Below, in pieces: positions 1-10,550 of a stretch of DNA of 64,000 nucleotides. Under the pieces are notes generated by a model. The model was not told where the DNA came from, ran no database searches, and saw only the letters and a list, made by a program, of their open reading frames with translations. This stretch comes from Melieria omissa. Lineage: Eukaryota; Arthropoda; Insecta; Diptera; Ulidiidae. Position numbers and translations under genes: made by a program. The stretch's first letter is position 1; each line of letters opens with the position of its first letter. The DNA lies in contig OZ020268.1 in assembly GCA_963971225.1 (NCBI GenBank), positions 117,255,510 to 117,319,509 of the forward strand, in the 5' to 3' direction.

Positions 1-372
1 GGATTTAATTTTTTTTTTGCTGCATTGTCAACGCTTACGGAATGTTGCATACTCGGCGGCGATAAATGTGTGGCATGGGACGGAAAAACATGAAGTTTGA
101 ATGTCAGAGGAAGAAATATAAAGTTTGGAAAAATTAAAGATGTTCTCGAGCGTCAGAAAGTCTATTTTAGGTACTAAAACAGTTCAAGTCAGTTTTGGAA
201 AGAGGTTATCAAAAGAGTCCTGTAAGGTATTCCTTGTGCTTTGAAGTCATCTTCGGAACCTTTTCTCTTTCCATAACCCTCTGCCTGCAAATTGGCACAA
301 AACTGACAAACGCATACTTTGCGCTTCCGCCCCCCTTCCCCCTACATGCCATGAAAACTTTCGTTTCTTAAG
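1..372. other. Unassigned non-coding stretch
   Basis: No open reading frame of note, RNA gene or recognisable repeat is visible. The stretch runs into the TTTTA array that follows. Confidence 0.5.
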
Positions 373-409
373 TTTATTGTATTTTATTTTAATTAATTTA
401 ATATTTTTC

Positions 410-557
410 TTTTATTTTATTTTATTTTATTTTATTTTATTTTATTTTATTTTATTTTATTGTATTTTATTTTATTTTATTTTATTTTATTTTATTTTAT
501 TTTATTTTATTTTATTTTATTTTATTTTATTTTATTTTATTTTATTTTATTTTATTT
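410..557. repeat. (TTTTA)n microsatellite, likely retrotransposon tail
   Basis: Almost uninterrupted TTTTA pentanucleotide of about 30 units with one TTGTA variant. Read on the minus strand it is (TAAAA)n and lies directly after the stop codon and short 3' untranslated part of the endonuclease fragment at 668-1006. It is therefore placed where the simple-repeat tail of a non-LTR retrotransposon, or its target array, would be. Confidence 0.9.
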
Positions 558-1006
558 CCATGATTTATTGAACTCCTTAAGGGTTAAATATTACATATCG
601 GTTGTTTTACAACAAGATACATAAAACTATTGCAGGTACATGGTATTTTCTTAAGCATATATACAATTTAACTTTCAAGACTTAGAAACGAACGAAGAAT
701 TGACGTTGTTGACAATATAACTGATTTTTGTATAGTCAAAAATTTGTCCGCTAATTGAAGCCTCTCCAGTGTCGTCATTAATGTTTTGGGCACTACCCCT
801 GTCGATGAAATGATGATTGGTACAATCACTACTTTGTCAAGTTGCCACATCTGTTTCAGTTCTTGGGCCAGTTGCTGATATTTCCTGCTTTTTTCCGCGA
901 TACAGTCCTGTAGGTTGTGTGTGTTGGGAACTCCGATGTCAATAAGATGTGCGTTATTTGTCAACTTTTCGAGCAGGATAACATCTGGTCTGTTGTGCTG
1001 TTGTGT
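558..1006 (-). mobile_element. 3' fragment of R2/Dong-type non-LTR retrotransposon
   Basis: On the minus strand this unit holds the last 112 or so codons of a retrotransposon ORF, a stop at 668-670 and about 110 bases of 3' untranslated sequence, then (TAAAA)n. The upstream side breaks straight into the second TTTTA array at about 1006, so the reverse transcriptase and everything before it are missing. The element is thus a 5'-truncated copy flanked on both sides by the same microsatellite motif. Assignment to the restriction-like endonuclease group of non-LTR elements (R2, R4, Dong, NeSL) rests on the encoded domain; the exact clade is inferred. Confidence 0.65.
668..1006 (-). pseudogene. 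Retrotransposon restriction-like endonuclease domain, 5'-truncated
   Basis: The minus-strand frame is open from the edge of the TTTTA array to the stop at 668. It begins ...NRPDVILLEKL and continues to LIDIGVP, then NLQDCIAEKSRKYQQLA. Arg-Pro-Asp followed 14 residues later by Asp, and then a Glu-Lys-x-Arg-Lys-Tyr patch, fits the RPD-x(12-14)-D core of the PD-(D/E)XK-like endonuclease at the C-terminus of R2-type retrotransposon proteins. In those elements this domain nicks the target DNA to prime reverse transcription. The stretch after it (VVIVPIIISSTGVVP) looks like the core strand following the active site. There is no start codon of its own: the first Met lies inside the domain at 964. 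The reading frame is intact over its whole length, which suggests a fairly young insertion. A free-standing host nuclease is unlikely given the truncation and the flanking tails. Confidence 0.65.
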
Positions 1007-1757
1007 GTTTTATTTTATTTTATTTTATTTTATTTTATTTTATTTTATTTTATTTTATTTTATTTTATTTTATTTTATTTTATTTTATTTTATTTTATTT
1101 TATTTTATTTTATTTTATTTTATTTTATTTTATTTTATTTTATTTTATTTTATTTTATTTTATTTTATTTTATTTTATTTTATTTTACTTTACTTTATTT
1201 TATTTTATTTTATTTTATTTTATTTTATTTTATTTTATTTTATTTTATTTTATTTTATTTTAATTTATTTCATTTCATTTTATTTTATTTCATTTCATTT
1301 CATTTCATTTCATTTAATTTCATTTTATTTTATTTTTTATTTTATTTTATTTTATTTTATTTGATTTGATTTGATTTGATTTGAGTTATTTTATTTTATT
1401 TTATTTTATTTTATTTTATTTTATTTTATTTTATTTTATTTTATTTTATTTTATTTTATTTTATTTTATTTTATTTTATTTTATTTTATTTTATTTTATT
1501 TTATTTTATTTTATTTTATTTTATTTTATTTTATTTTATTTTATTTTATTTTATTTTATTTTATTTTATTTTATTTTATTTTATTTTATTTTATTGTATT
1601 TTATTTTATTTTATTTTATTTTATTTTATTTTATTTTATTTTATTGTATTGTATTTTATTTTATTTTATTTTATTTTATTTTAGTTTATTTTATTTTGTT
1701 TTGTTTTATTTTATTTTATTTTATTTTATTTTATTTTATTTTATTTTATTTTATTTT
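1007..1757. repeat. Long (TTTTA)n array with TTTCA and TTTGA blocks
   Basis: About 750 bases of TTTTA pentanucleotide, among the longest simple repeats in the window. Variant blocks interrupt it: TTTCA/TTTAA units at roughly 1262-1330, TTTGA units at 1362-1385, and scattered TTGTA and TTACT units. The array abuts the truncated 5' side of the endonuclease fragment. Long frames of Phe-Ile-Leu-Phe-Tyr across it are artefacts of the repeat. Confidence 0.95.
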
Positions 1758-2590
1758 TTTGTATTTCATTTCCTTTTGTACTTTGTTTGCCTGCTAAAAT
1801 TTCAAAATCTACTGCAGCGAATGCAGTGTGTGCATTCCCACAACATTCTTATCGGAACCGCTGCCAGTTACGCAGCGTTACTTATTTCCCTTGTTGGCAT
1901 TGTCCAAAAATGTAGCATACCTACTTGCAACACGATAGCGAAAGCATAGCCGGCAAAGTGGAGCTGAGGTTGCGGTTGTGTTGCTGGCTATGAAACAACT
2001 TGTGCGCAAAAGAGTCCCATATTTCCCCCCAACTCTTTCAACGAACGCACACCGGCTACAACCTCTGGTGCTATGCTGTCCAGCCTGAGAAATGTTGAGG
2101 TTTAGTTTGACTTTGGGGTAGACGAGACATCGAAGAGCTGAAATGTGAATTTTTGCAATGTTTCGGTTACCAACTTAAACAGCACAATGTGTGTGTAAAA
2201 TTGAAACTAAAATTCTTTACGTTACACGGAAATTTGTATCTGAAACTGATTGAGCAACACGAATAAATGAATCAATGAAGTGAATCAATGGAACGAAGAT
2301 TATGCATTAAACGGGCTCAAGATAATCAACACTGAAAAAATTAAAATTAAAAGAAAGTCTGTAATTAATTATGCTCAGATAAAACAGCTACATAAACAAC
2401 TTAATTTTGCTAAATCAGAATCCGAGGGTCATTCAATCTTATCACGTCAGGAGTTCAACATGAACTCAGCAACCTATGACTTAATATTTAAACACAAAAC
2501 TTCCCAAGAACTTGAAGGATCCTTTCTGTAAATTCAAGGAAGCCACTGAGGATCACAAGGAGATATGTTAAGTTTATGGTATTAATTCTG
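1758..2590. other. Unassigned stretch with one short frame
   Basis: A lysine- and asparagine-rich frame of 83 codons runs at 2280-2531 (+). I do not recognise it. It sits just upstream of a mariner C-terminal remnant at 2591 and could be decayed transposon sequence. Nothing else is seen. Confidence 0.35.
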
Positions 2591-2692
2591 TGGTCAACTG
2601 ATAAAGATCAGAATTTCTATGAGCGTGGAATCATGAAGTTGTCAGAAAGATGGCAAAAAATGCAGTGCACAAATGGGACAAAGTATTACTGA
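2591..2692 (+). pseudogene. Tc1/mariner transposase C-terminal remnant
   Basis: The plus frame reads DQNFYERGIMKLSERWQK and shortly after reaches a stop at 2690-2692. An aromatic-Glu-x-Gly-Ile-x-x-Leu-x-x-Arg-Trp-x-Lys pattern near the C-terminus is typical of mariner-type transposases, where it follows the catalytic core by about 60 residues. None of the catalytic aspartates can be found upstream and the preceding sequence does not align by eye, so this is a decayed tail. It is too short to assign a subfamily. Confidence 0.5.
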
Positions 2693-4228
2693 TGAAAGTT
2701 CATTCTTTGTCTTAACAATTAGGTTTTATTGCGCACTACTAAACCCAAAATTACTTTCCTGTCAACTTAATAGTTGACATTACTCACTAACAGGTCGGTG
2801 ATGCTGCAGCGAGTAAGCTATCATTTGCCTATTGTAGTTTTACACATACAATTAAATGCATAATTTGAGCCATGTTTCGTGCAATTATTTTCGCAACTTT
2901 TAGCACAAATGTATTAATATTTAATACAGATTTAATGTCAATCGTTTGCAATTAAATTGATTCGCACGTACCACACCATTGTCCAATGAATTATGCACTG
3001 CGCATTAATTCACAACAACTGCCAATTCTCCCACACAACTCTGGCCAACACAATACACATTTGTATTTGTATTAACATTCAATCGGCTATTTGCTGCAAT
3101 TAAGTATTTTCTACTGCGGCATGCTGCACGTACTCGTCGTTGCCGACGATATCCAATGTTTTGTAAATTTCAGTGTTGCTCAATTAAAACGATACAGCAC
3201 GGAATAGACACAGTACGCAGCTTCCGATTGGGTCACGGCGACTGGGGGGTGGCAGCTCTAATTAACACATGTGAACAGCTGCAGGCGCTTAAAAGTTTCC
3301 AATTTCCGAGCACTGCGCCTAACTAAGTTCGCGCATGTTGCACATTGTTCGATGCTAGGCTACAACAACAACAAATTGCGCCATGCGAGCCATGGAAATT
3401 AATTAATTGCTGCTCGTGTGTGCGTGTGTGTGTGTGTGGTTGCATATTTATGTATGTATGTACATATGTATAATATATATTTATGTAAGTGTGTGTACGA
3501 AGTGGATTCGCTGAAATATGGTGAGAAATTTTCGGTATTTGTGCGCCCACACGCGATTCAATCAACAATAACTGTTGCATGCTGACAGGATTCGCTTGTG
3601 GTTGGCTGTACTTGTATTTATTGTTGTTGTTGTTGTTTAGTAAAATGTAGTACAAATTCCACTCTATGGATTTCATAATGTATTATAATGATTTAATTGC
3701 TATTTTGTGTATATAGTTTAATTTTCAATGCGAAAATTTACCAGAAATATTTGCATCCATTGTTGGCAATCACATGAATATTTTGTATGGCAGATACTTA
3801 AAAGTGTTGTGGTTGTTGTTGTTTTTGCCATTATCAATGTATGCTCGAATTTTGATGATAGCTTCGAAAACATTTACGCTAATTTATTTGTTTGATTTGA
3901 TAAAATATTTGAAATTACTTAGTTGCAATTATATGAAAAGTTACGCTTAAAAAGATTTTGGCATTGGTAGGAGTAACCAGAGCCTCACAAATTTAGTGTC
4001 TGTCTGTGCACGAATCATTGTCGGAAGACAAATTTAGGCCATAACACAGGCCCATTGTGATACCAAGTCGGAGAGTCTATACAAGCCAAATTGATTCGAA
4101 TGTAAGCCCAAGCAAGTTTCTGATGTTAACTAATCTAAGGTTAACAAATACATCAACTAATTGATTTAAAAAAAATTTAAAAGAGAGAATTATTGCACAA
4201 GTATGTAATAAATGATAACATGTTGAAG
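2693..4228. other. Non-coding stretch with microsatellites
   Basis: Holds a (GT)n/(TATG)n microsatellite at about 3417-3500 and GTT/CAA triplet runs near 3361 and 3619. A short passage around 4048-4075 (CCCATTGTGATACC) resembles the 3' untranslated ends of fly non-LTR elements, but no coding part accompanies it. No gene seen. Confidence 0.5.
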
Positions 4229-4334
4229 TACAGTGTGTTCAACAAAAAAGTTCGTCTCTCACAGAGTGTACATTTATTTCAAAAAATGTTTTATTTTTGA
4301 GAAATTGATATAATTATAGGTTTCGACAGAATGC

Positions 4335-4572
4335 TTAATATGGGGTCCAATCTCCTGCATAGCTTATAATTGCGTGACATCTTTGGCGACAACTGGCAGC
4401 CAAAATTTCAGCATATTCCACGGAAAGAGACAACACAAAAGTTGATTCATCTATATATATTATTTTAGTCCAATCACGGTCGATATTTGTGTAAGCCCAC
4501 TGAAGATGCTTTTCAATATGCTTTTTTGAAAGCAACGATTTCGACAAAGTACCGCTGCCTGATTGATTAATT
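4335..4572 (-). pseudogene. Tc1-like transposase fragment with first catalytic Asp
   Basis: The minus frame reads SLLSKKHIEKHLQWA then DRDWTKIIYIDESTFVL. This is the stretch of Tc1-type transposases around the first catalytic aspartate (I-x-x-D-E-S). The frame is readable upstream to about 4572 (Gly-Ser-Gly-Thr). After FVL the similarity stops and a stop codon follows at 4335, with no second or third catalytic acid. No terminal inverted repeats could be paired around it. It is a broken, inactive piece. Confidence 0.6.
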
Positions 4573-6200
4573 GATTTTAATTTTAATTAATTTAATTTAA
4601 TTAATTTTTAATTTTTATTATTTTGTATTTTAACCCTTTTGCTACTGCAGCTTCACTGGTATCCTACAGCATTCTCAGTTGATCCTGAAACACATAATTT
4701 GTATAGTAAACTTAATGAAAAAGGATTTAGCAAGTTTTTGCAAACGTCTAGCAAAATTTTAATTTTTTAATAAGCTCAATTAAAAATTTGTTTTTTTTTT
4801 ATATTATTGTATACAAACCGTACAACCTGAATCCCAACTAACGAAAATTCGGTACAAAACTTAAAGCACGTAGTTGAAATTCAATCAATTTGAGCAAAAT
4901 TATTCAATTACCTTGGAAAATGTCAAACATTTCGACAGCCAACATTGTTCCAAAGAAATCCCAAAGTTAGCAGAATGTGAAAAACTTTCCAGTAAACTAT
5001 TTTCGATCACACATTGCTTCAGTGCTCAGCGGTGGTTGGCGTTAATCCATATTTGCTGCTATTCGCCACAGAAATGTGGGCAAATAGAAAACGCAAGTCG
5101 GAAGTCGGAAGCTGCGGCAAGCAGCCCAGGCGAATACTTGCCAAGTTCAGGGGTTTATTTTTTTTTTTTGCCAAAGTATGCACGAACTAACATGCTCGGA
5201 GATTTTCTGCACTTCAGTGCACACACTCACACAAAAAAAATATAAAAACTAAATAAATAAAGGAAAACTTGCAGCAAGCAGACAGTGAAAGTCCGCTCAA
5301 ATTCTTAACAAACAAAAATATTCTTCGTAAAAAAAAATTATAAATACTATAAAAATAAAGCAACAACAAAACAAGTTAAAGCAGGCACGCAGAAGTACAA
5401 AAAAAAAATAATATTTTCAAAAGTGTTGCAAATCGGCAAGATGGCGAGAATTTTGTGAAAACTCATGGCCCTGCAGGCAACAACAGATAAATACACGAAA
5501 AGTTTATTTATGTCTGTTGCATTTTCCTGCAATACTTTTTCATTGCAAGATATACTTTTTGTGTTGCCGTTGTTGTTGTTGTTGTTGTTGTTGTGCATAC
5601 GTATTCTTCTGCTGTAGCTGTTGCTGTTGCTGTTGTCAGTTGCCAACTGTAGTTTCCTTCTCCAGCAGACAAGACAAGCAGAAGCAACAGCGCAAGAGAG
5701 CGGAATAGTTAAGAGGCAGTTATGCGTAAACTGCCATCGGGTGGCAACGCCAAGTAAACTTCAAGTTTTAAGTTCCCCCTGTTTCCGCTTCGTAGTGTCT
5801 TTGTTGTCGGCCATTTGTGCTTTCCGTCAAGCAGCAGTTGCAATATCGCATGGCAAGTGGCACATACGTCCGAGTATTTAAAGGGCTCGTTGCAAGCAGT
5901 GCAAAAAATGCAAAATAAAAAATCGAAAAAAATAAGTGAATACAAAATGCATTTGTTGCGCAAAGCGGGAACCTTTAAGAGGCGGAAAATAACAAAAGAA
6001 ATTTACAAAAGAATTTTGGTTGCAGAAAATTTGATTCGGACGTGGTTTCAAACTCGATAACTTAACTTTTATTCATTTAGTAAATTTGAACCTCATTTCA
6101 TAGGGAAATTTTTGGATTTTCTTCTATTTAAACTGCTTCTAATAGATTGAAGTTTGTCGGCTAAACTACTACAGTCTTTAGTTTTTCCCAGTACAAAGCG
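4573..6200. other. Non-coding stretch with triplet repeats
   Basis: AT-rich DNA with poly-T/poly-A tracts, a (GTT)n run at about 5565-5595 followed by (CTGTTG) units, and GC-richer sequence at 5640-5880. Small frames across the triplet run are repeat artefacts. No gene or promoter could be supported. Confidence 0.45.
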
Positions 6201-6416
6201 AGTGAAACCTGCATATGGAACCTAACATTCTTTGGTCAGTAATGATCTGGTCGACTTGTTTTCTCTATCGGCTTCAAAAATTAACATAGCAGGAGCAGTT
6301 GGTTGACACTTGGATACAAATTTACTGTTCATATATATTTCTCACACAAGTATGTATGTACGAGTATGTAATATGTATGTTTTATTACACTACTCGTGGG
6401 TTAAAAGTGCTTTCAA

Positions 6417-6594
6417 GACTAACTTTGGTCCGCTGAATACGATACTGAAAATCCAAAAATTTTTTTAAGAAACGTTTTCGAAAAATCTGAACCTGTGCAC
6501 CTAAAAACAAAACTATTTCCAGACTAACTTTGGTCCGCTGAACTGAACTGAAATTGAAAATTAAACAATTTTTTTAAAAAACGTTTTCGAAAAA
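6417..6594. repeat. Local direct duplication, period about 105 bp
   Basis: The phrase AGACTAACTTTGGTCCGCTG begins near 6417 and again near 6523. Both copies run on through an A/T block into ACGTTTTCGAAAAATC, ending near 6487 and 6594. The copies differ by substitutions and short indels. Confidence 0.8.
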
Positions 6595-6978
6595 TCGTTT
6601 CCTTTTTGTTCAGTTATCAGCACATATCTCGTAAACAAATCATTCGACTAACACCAGCTGTCCGTCTTTCAGAAGATAATACCTTAGCCTTTCCAGCGAT
6701 ACATAGCCTATCCAAATCCAGATGAGATTTGGGAAAGTTACTGATGGTGAAAATTGTACAAAAGTTAATTTTTCAACCATTTTCAAAAATCATAAAATTT
6801 TGAATGATTATTTTATAGATAAAATAAATTATCTCCTCTGGTTTTAACATCTAAGAAGAAAGATATATTATTTGAGCAAATAGAATCTTACTAGAACCTA
6901 ACACAAAAACAAAAAAATTGAAAGAAAAATGACAAAGCCAGGAAGCACTAAGTTATAACACCAACTTTACAATTATTA

Positions 6979-7830
6979 CACCGTGCGACAGTAATTTTTA
7001 TACCGGAAAAAGGCCATGTGGGCGTGAAACTAGAGACCAAACATAGCAATACTGCGTACTCAGTTTTTCATTTCTACATCCTTTGTCCTTTTAAAAGAAC
7101 TTCAAAATTTTGAAGGGGATAAAAAATAAAAAAATATAAAAAAAGACTTAACCCATTAAAGGCGGGTACCAGTTCCGCCCATACGATTTTGATAAAATAC
7201 ACGACCTGGAATTGACCCAAAATGATTAGAAACAAAATTTCAGCTTTCTATCTCTGCATGTTGCTGAGATTTTCATTGGGTATTTTGTACCCATTACGCA
7301 GCAATGGTAACGTAAGTACTTTTTAAGGTACTTTAGTAGGTACTTTTTAAAGTGATCAGTTAAACACGTGAACAAAAGATGTATCGTTTACAGGTGAGTT
7401 AGGAGGCAGATGTTTGTGAAGTTCTAAGCCACATTTTCCACCTCCGGAAAAATCACAGTTTGGTAACTCTAGTTAGATGGAGGATTTTTAGGGTGACCTC
7501 CACTAGACTAAGGTAGTTCCATCTTAATCTCAACCATCCCTATCAATGATTTTGAGATATCTCTAGCACGAACTTTTGTGTGATTTTTTTAAAAAGTCAA
7601 TTTTCATGGGTAAATGTTTACCCATTAGACAGGTTAACCTCGTAAGTATATGGCGATAAGTATATCAAGTGAAAGAGGAAAGCCTCAAGAATCCTCAAGG
7701 TCCTTTGAAAACTTTAATCCTTTATATCCTTGAAAATTCATATGGAATTTTCTTGAAAAGTAACTCTGTTTTAACCAAAAATCTCCTTGAACACGTGTTC
7801 ACTTTTCATAGTAAAATGCGAAAAATTCAT
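6979..7830. mobile_element. CAC-ended DNA element copy, interrupted by a TTAA insertion
   Basis: It starts CACCGTGCGACA directly after TTA at 6976-6978. Segments 6979-7147 and 7638-7830 match, in reverse orientation, consecutive parts of the complete element at 19345-19875. Between them sits the TTAA-flanked insert 7152-7633. The far terminus cannot be found; similarity fades at about 7830. Confidence 0.75.
7152..7633. mobile_element. TTAA-flanked insertion (piggyBac-like MITE)
   Basis: This 482-bp segment is bracketed by TTAA at 7148-7151 and 7634-7637. It begins CCCATTAAAGG, and its other end, read inward, is CCTGTCTAATGGG. The matching element at 19345-19875 carries a single TTAA at 19699-19702 at exactly this point, so it preserves the empty site. 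No coding capacity. TTAA duplication with CC ends is typical of piggyBac; the terminal repeats are weak. Confidence 0.75.
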
Positions 7831-7854
7831 TTCATGCGAAAACATTTTTTTTCC

Positions 7855-7985
7855 GAGACCCATACAAATGATAGAGACGTGAAACTAGAGATCATATATA
7901 GTAACCTGGCATAGTCAGTTTTTAATTTTTTGACCCAAAGTCCTTTTTAGAGGCCTTCAAAATTTAAAGGACATTAAAAGACACA
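7855..7985. repeat. Second partial copy of the CAC-ended element
   Basis: GTGAAACTAGAGATCA followed by a diverged copy of the sub-terminal region (compare 7023-7110 and the reverse of 19740-19830). The terminal CACCG motif is absent. Confidence 0.6.
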
Positions 7986-8169
7986 TTTCCAATATTTTTT
8001 TAATATTTTCTATTTTGATCTTTCAGCACCAAAAAATGTTAGGTAGAGAAAATATACATGTTTTGGATCTCAGTCTGTGGATGTATCTGCATCTAAATTA
8101 TATTCTATTTTAAAGTTCTGAAAGTTCAAAATAGAAAATTTAGTTAAAAGGAGCCAGTTTTAAGGAGAC

Positions 8170-8420
8170 AATTTTCATCGAAGGAAACGTCTCAGTCCCG
8201 TCTCCGTAGGTGTTCGTGCTAAGCTGGGCAGCGAAAGGGTACAGAAAGTGTTTTATCGTTTCTACATTGTTCACATCTTCTCAGCTGTGATGAAAATCTT
8301 GATTGAGAGAGTTTTCCAGTTAGATTTGATGAACCTTTTGGGTCTTTCTTTTGTAACCCAGGACACAAAGATGACAATGTGTTCCTCTTGTATCTTTCGG
8401 GTGTGCTTTTTTTTATCAAA
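8170..8420 (-). pseudogene. Decayed non-LTR retrotransposon ORF2 C-terminus
   Basis: The minus strand reads EDVNNVETIKHFLYPFAAQL. This aligns by eye with the zinc-knuckle tail E-x-x-E-T-I-x-H-x-L-C-x-C-P-A-L that ends RNase H-bearing non-LTR proteins, as in the remnants at 22.7 and 50.1 kb. The cysteines are lost. Upstream on the same strand a weak match to the L-T-G-H-C block remains. Heavily mutated; the limits are approximate. Confidence 0.4.
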
Positions 8421-10550
8421 ATCTAGGGACCAGGAAAACCCCGCAATTGAAAAACCTTTGGGTTAAAAAACTTAATAGTTTTAATTGAATTAAATTAAAC
8501 AGATTTTAAATATCTGTCTTCGTGAGTAAACATCAAATTGTTGAGCTGAGAATTCAAAAGATTCACCTTATTCCCGAGTTGACACACCAATCTCAACTGT
8601 TTCCTTGATTTTATTTCTCACAACATTTCCTGACCTATATTTATTTATTATTATTTTCTGTCCCTTGTTCTCGCTCAAAAGACGTGTGAAAAAGGTCCTT
8701 CGTGTTCTTCTTGTTACTGCCTTGCTTTCATTTTTTTATTCTTTCACACAAATGCTGTGTTTATTCAGTTTGGCTTTCATAAAACGTTTTGCATTGTTCC
8801 ACTTCCTTTTCACACTTCATGTGATGCTTTGTTTTCGCATTTTACAAAAATATATTTTTACTTTCTTTTGTGCTCAGCACACTACTCAACTTATTTAACA
8901 CCTCCAAACAAAACAAAAACAATCATTTGTGTACTAACAAAAATTGGCTAAATTTTTATTTGCCGTTTACGCCAAAGCATAAAAAAAAAATTAAAATAAT
9001 AAAACGCCTTTAAACGCCTTTACGTATCATTTGCTTGCAATGCATGTGTGTGTGAGTGTGTGTGTCTGGTACATGTGTCGGGTAAGTGCTCGAATGCAAA
9101 TAAAATTAAATACCGTAGCGCCGCGCGACAATCTCACCACTCACTCTGCTCTACGGAAAATGCCATAAATGCTACTTGGATATGGGCTCTGCCTCATATG
9201 TTCCGACTTATGTGCGCCATTTGCATTGGCAGCTTCCGGGCCGCGCGGCCAAATGCTTTGGCAATGCTATCCCAGTACTAACGCGTCTATAATACTAAAG
9301 ACTAAGTTCAGTGTTTGTGAGTGTGTTGACACGCTACTTTGACTTTTGCCGCTCATGGCACATATCCCTGTCGAAGACACACAAACACACGCACACACAC
9401 ACACAGACATCATTGCAGAATGCTATCCTTTCGGTTGACGTCGATGTTAGAAATATATATGCATTTATATACATATATACGTACTTGCAATATGTTTGTA
9501 TGTATGTATTTAGGTGTGTCTGTGCCAAGTGATGCTATCCTTGGCGTGTGGCATGCGGCATCGCATATTACGCTCACTGCGTCCACCGCACCGCCATGGG
9601 CGCGCATTAAATTTTAACTTTGAACTGAACTGCGTAAAGTGTGAAAATTATTGGAAAAGTTTTTATGTGTGTGCACTTTAAGCGCTTATTTGAATTATTT
9701 AGATGCATAAATGTTGAATACAAATAAAAAAATTAAAATCGTCTTCTTGAGAGCAAAAGAATTATGCGAAAAGTTGCTCATAGATTGCAGCAGCACTTGC
9801 ACACTTTTAAGTAAAACTTCAGTCAACAAAACTTCATGCAACTGTCTGCATGAAACTTAAGTAAACTCGCCGCCCCAACTTCAACCCACATACGTGTTTA
9901 GCTTAATTTAGGCACATTTTCACGGAGCTGTGCGCCATTTAGATGAATGTACCGCAATTTTCCAATTGCACTGCTTTGATATTTGCCACGAAATAGCTTT
10001 TCCACCTCGTAAACACGTTAAGAACGCTCATCAAGAGTGACCGCACTGCTTGTGCCAACCAACTGTTCTAACTGTTCGCAGTCGGTAGCCGGTACTAATG
10101 GGTCTTTAGTTCGACTGACTAAATGACTGACTGACTCGCTAACTACTAGACGTGTCCGTAACTTGCAACTGTCTGTCGGCTGACTAATTAGATGTCATCA
10201 GCAACAAAGTGCTGCAGTCGGTGGCAGTCAGTAGCCGTAACGGCACCGACAACATTGAAAACTTGTCCCGCTCTCTGCTGGCGTTCGCGTTTTGGGCACA
10301 TTAGTAAAACAGTCAGCACTAACTAATATAGACGTCTTGCTTGGATAAAAGCTTTTTCATGTTGTTTGCATTAAAAAAAAATGCTTTTTTGGTTGCCTAG
10401 TTGAAATTTCGATTCAGTTAAAATGAAACGCGCAGACACAATGGAAGCGAGTGTTAACGACTTTGATGCGAGTACAACAAAAATGGGGAACATTCTTGCA
10501 CTGGATTGAAGCAGTGACAGGGAAAATGCCGCTTAGAACATGAAAAATAA
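8421..10550. other. Non-coding stretch including GC-richer island 9.0-10.3 kb
   Basis: Contains (GT)n at 9046-9065, (CA)n at 9380-9405 and tetranucleotide TATG/TACA runs at 9460-9515. The part at 9900-10320 has CpG-containing, CTGACT-rich sequence without a frame. No gene, tRNA or transposon was recognised. Confidence 0.45.

Noticed and set aside
915..1797. Long frames rich in Phe, Ile, Leu and Tyr across the TTTTA array
   Set aside because: A pentanucleotide without stop codons in any phase opens frames of any length; there is no coding signal.
5517..5708. Cysteine-rich small secreted peptide
   Set aside because: The cysteines come from a GTT/GCT triplet run; no signal peptide cleavage pattern or spaced Cys framework.
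8605..8898. Hydrophobic 97-codon frame as a membrane protein
   Set aside because: T-rich DNA encodes Phe and Leu by composition; no conserved pattern, and overlapping frames look the same.
9311..9617. His-Thr-rich and Cys-Val-rich frames
   Set aside because: They are translations of CA/GT microsatellite on either strand.
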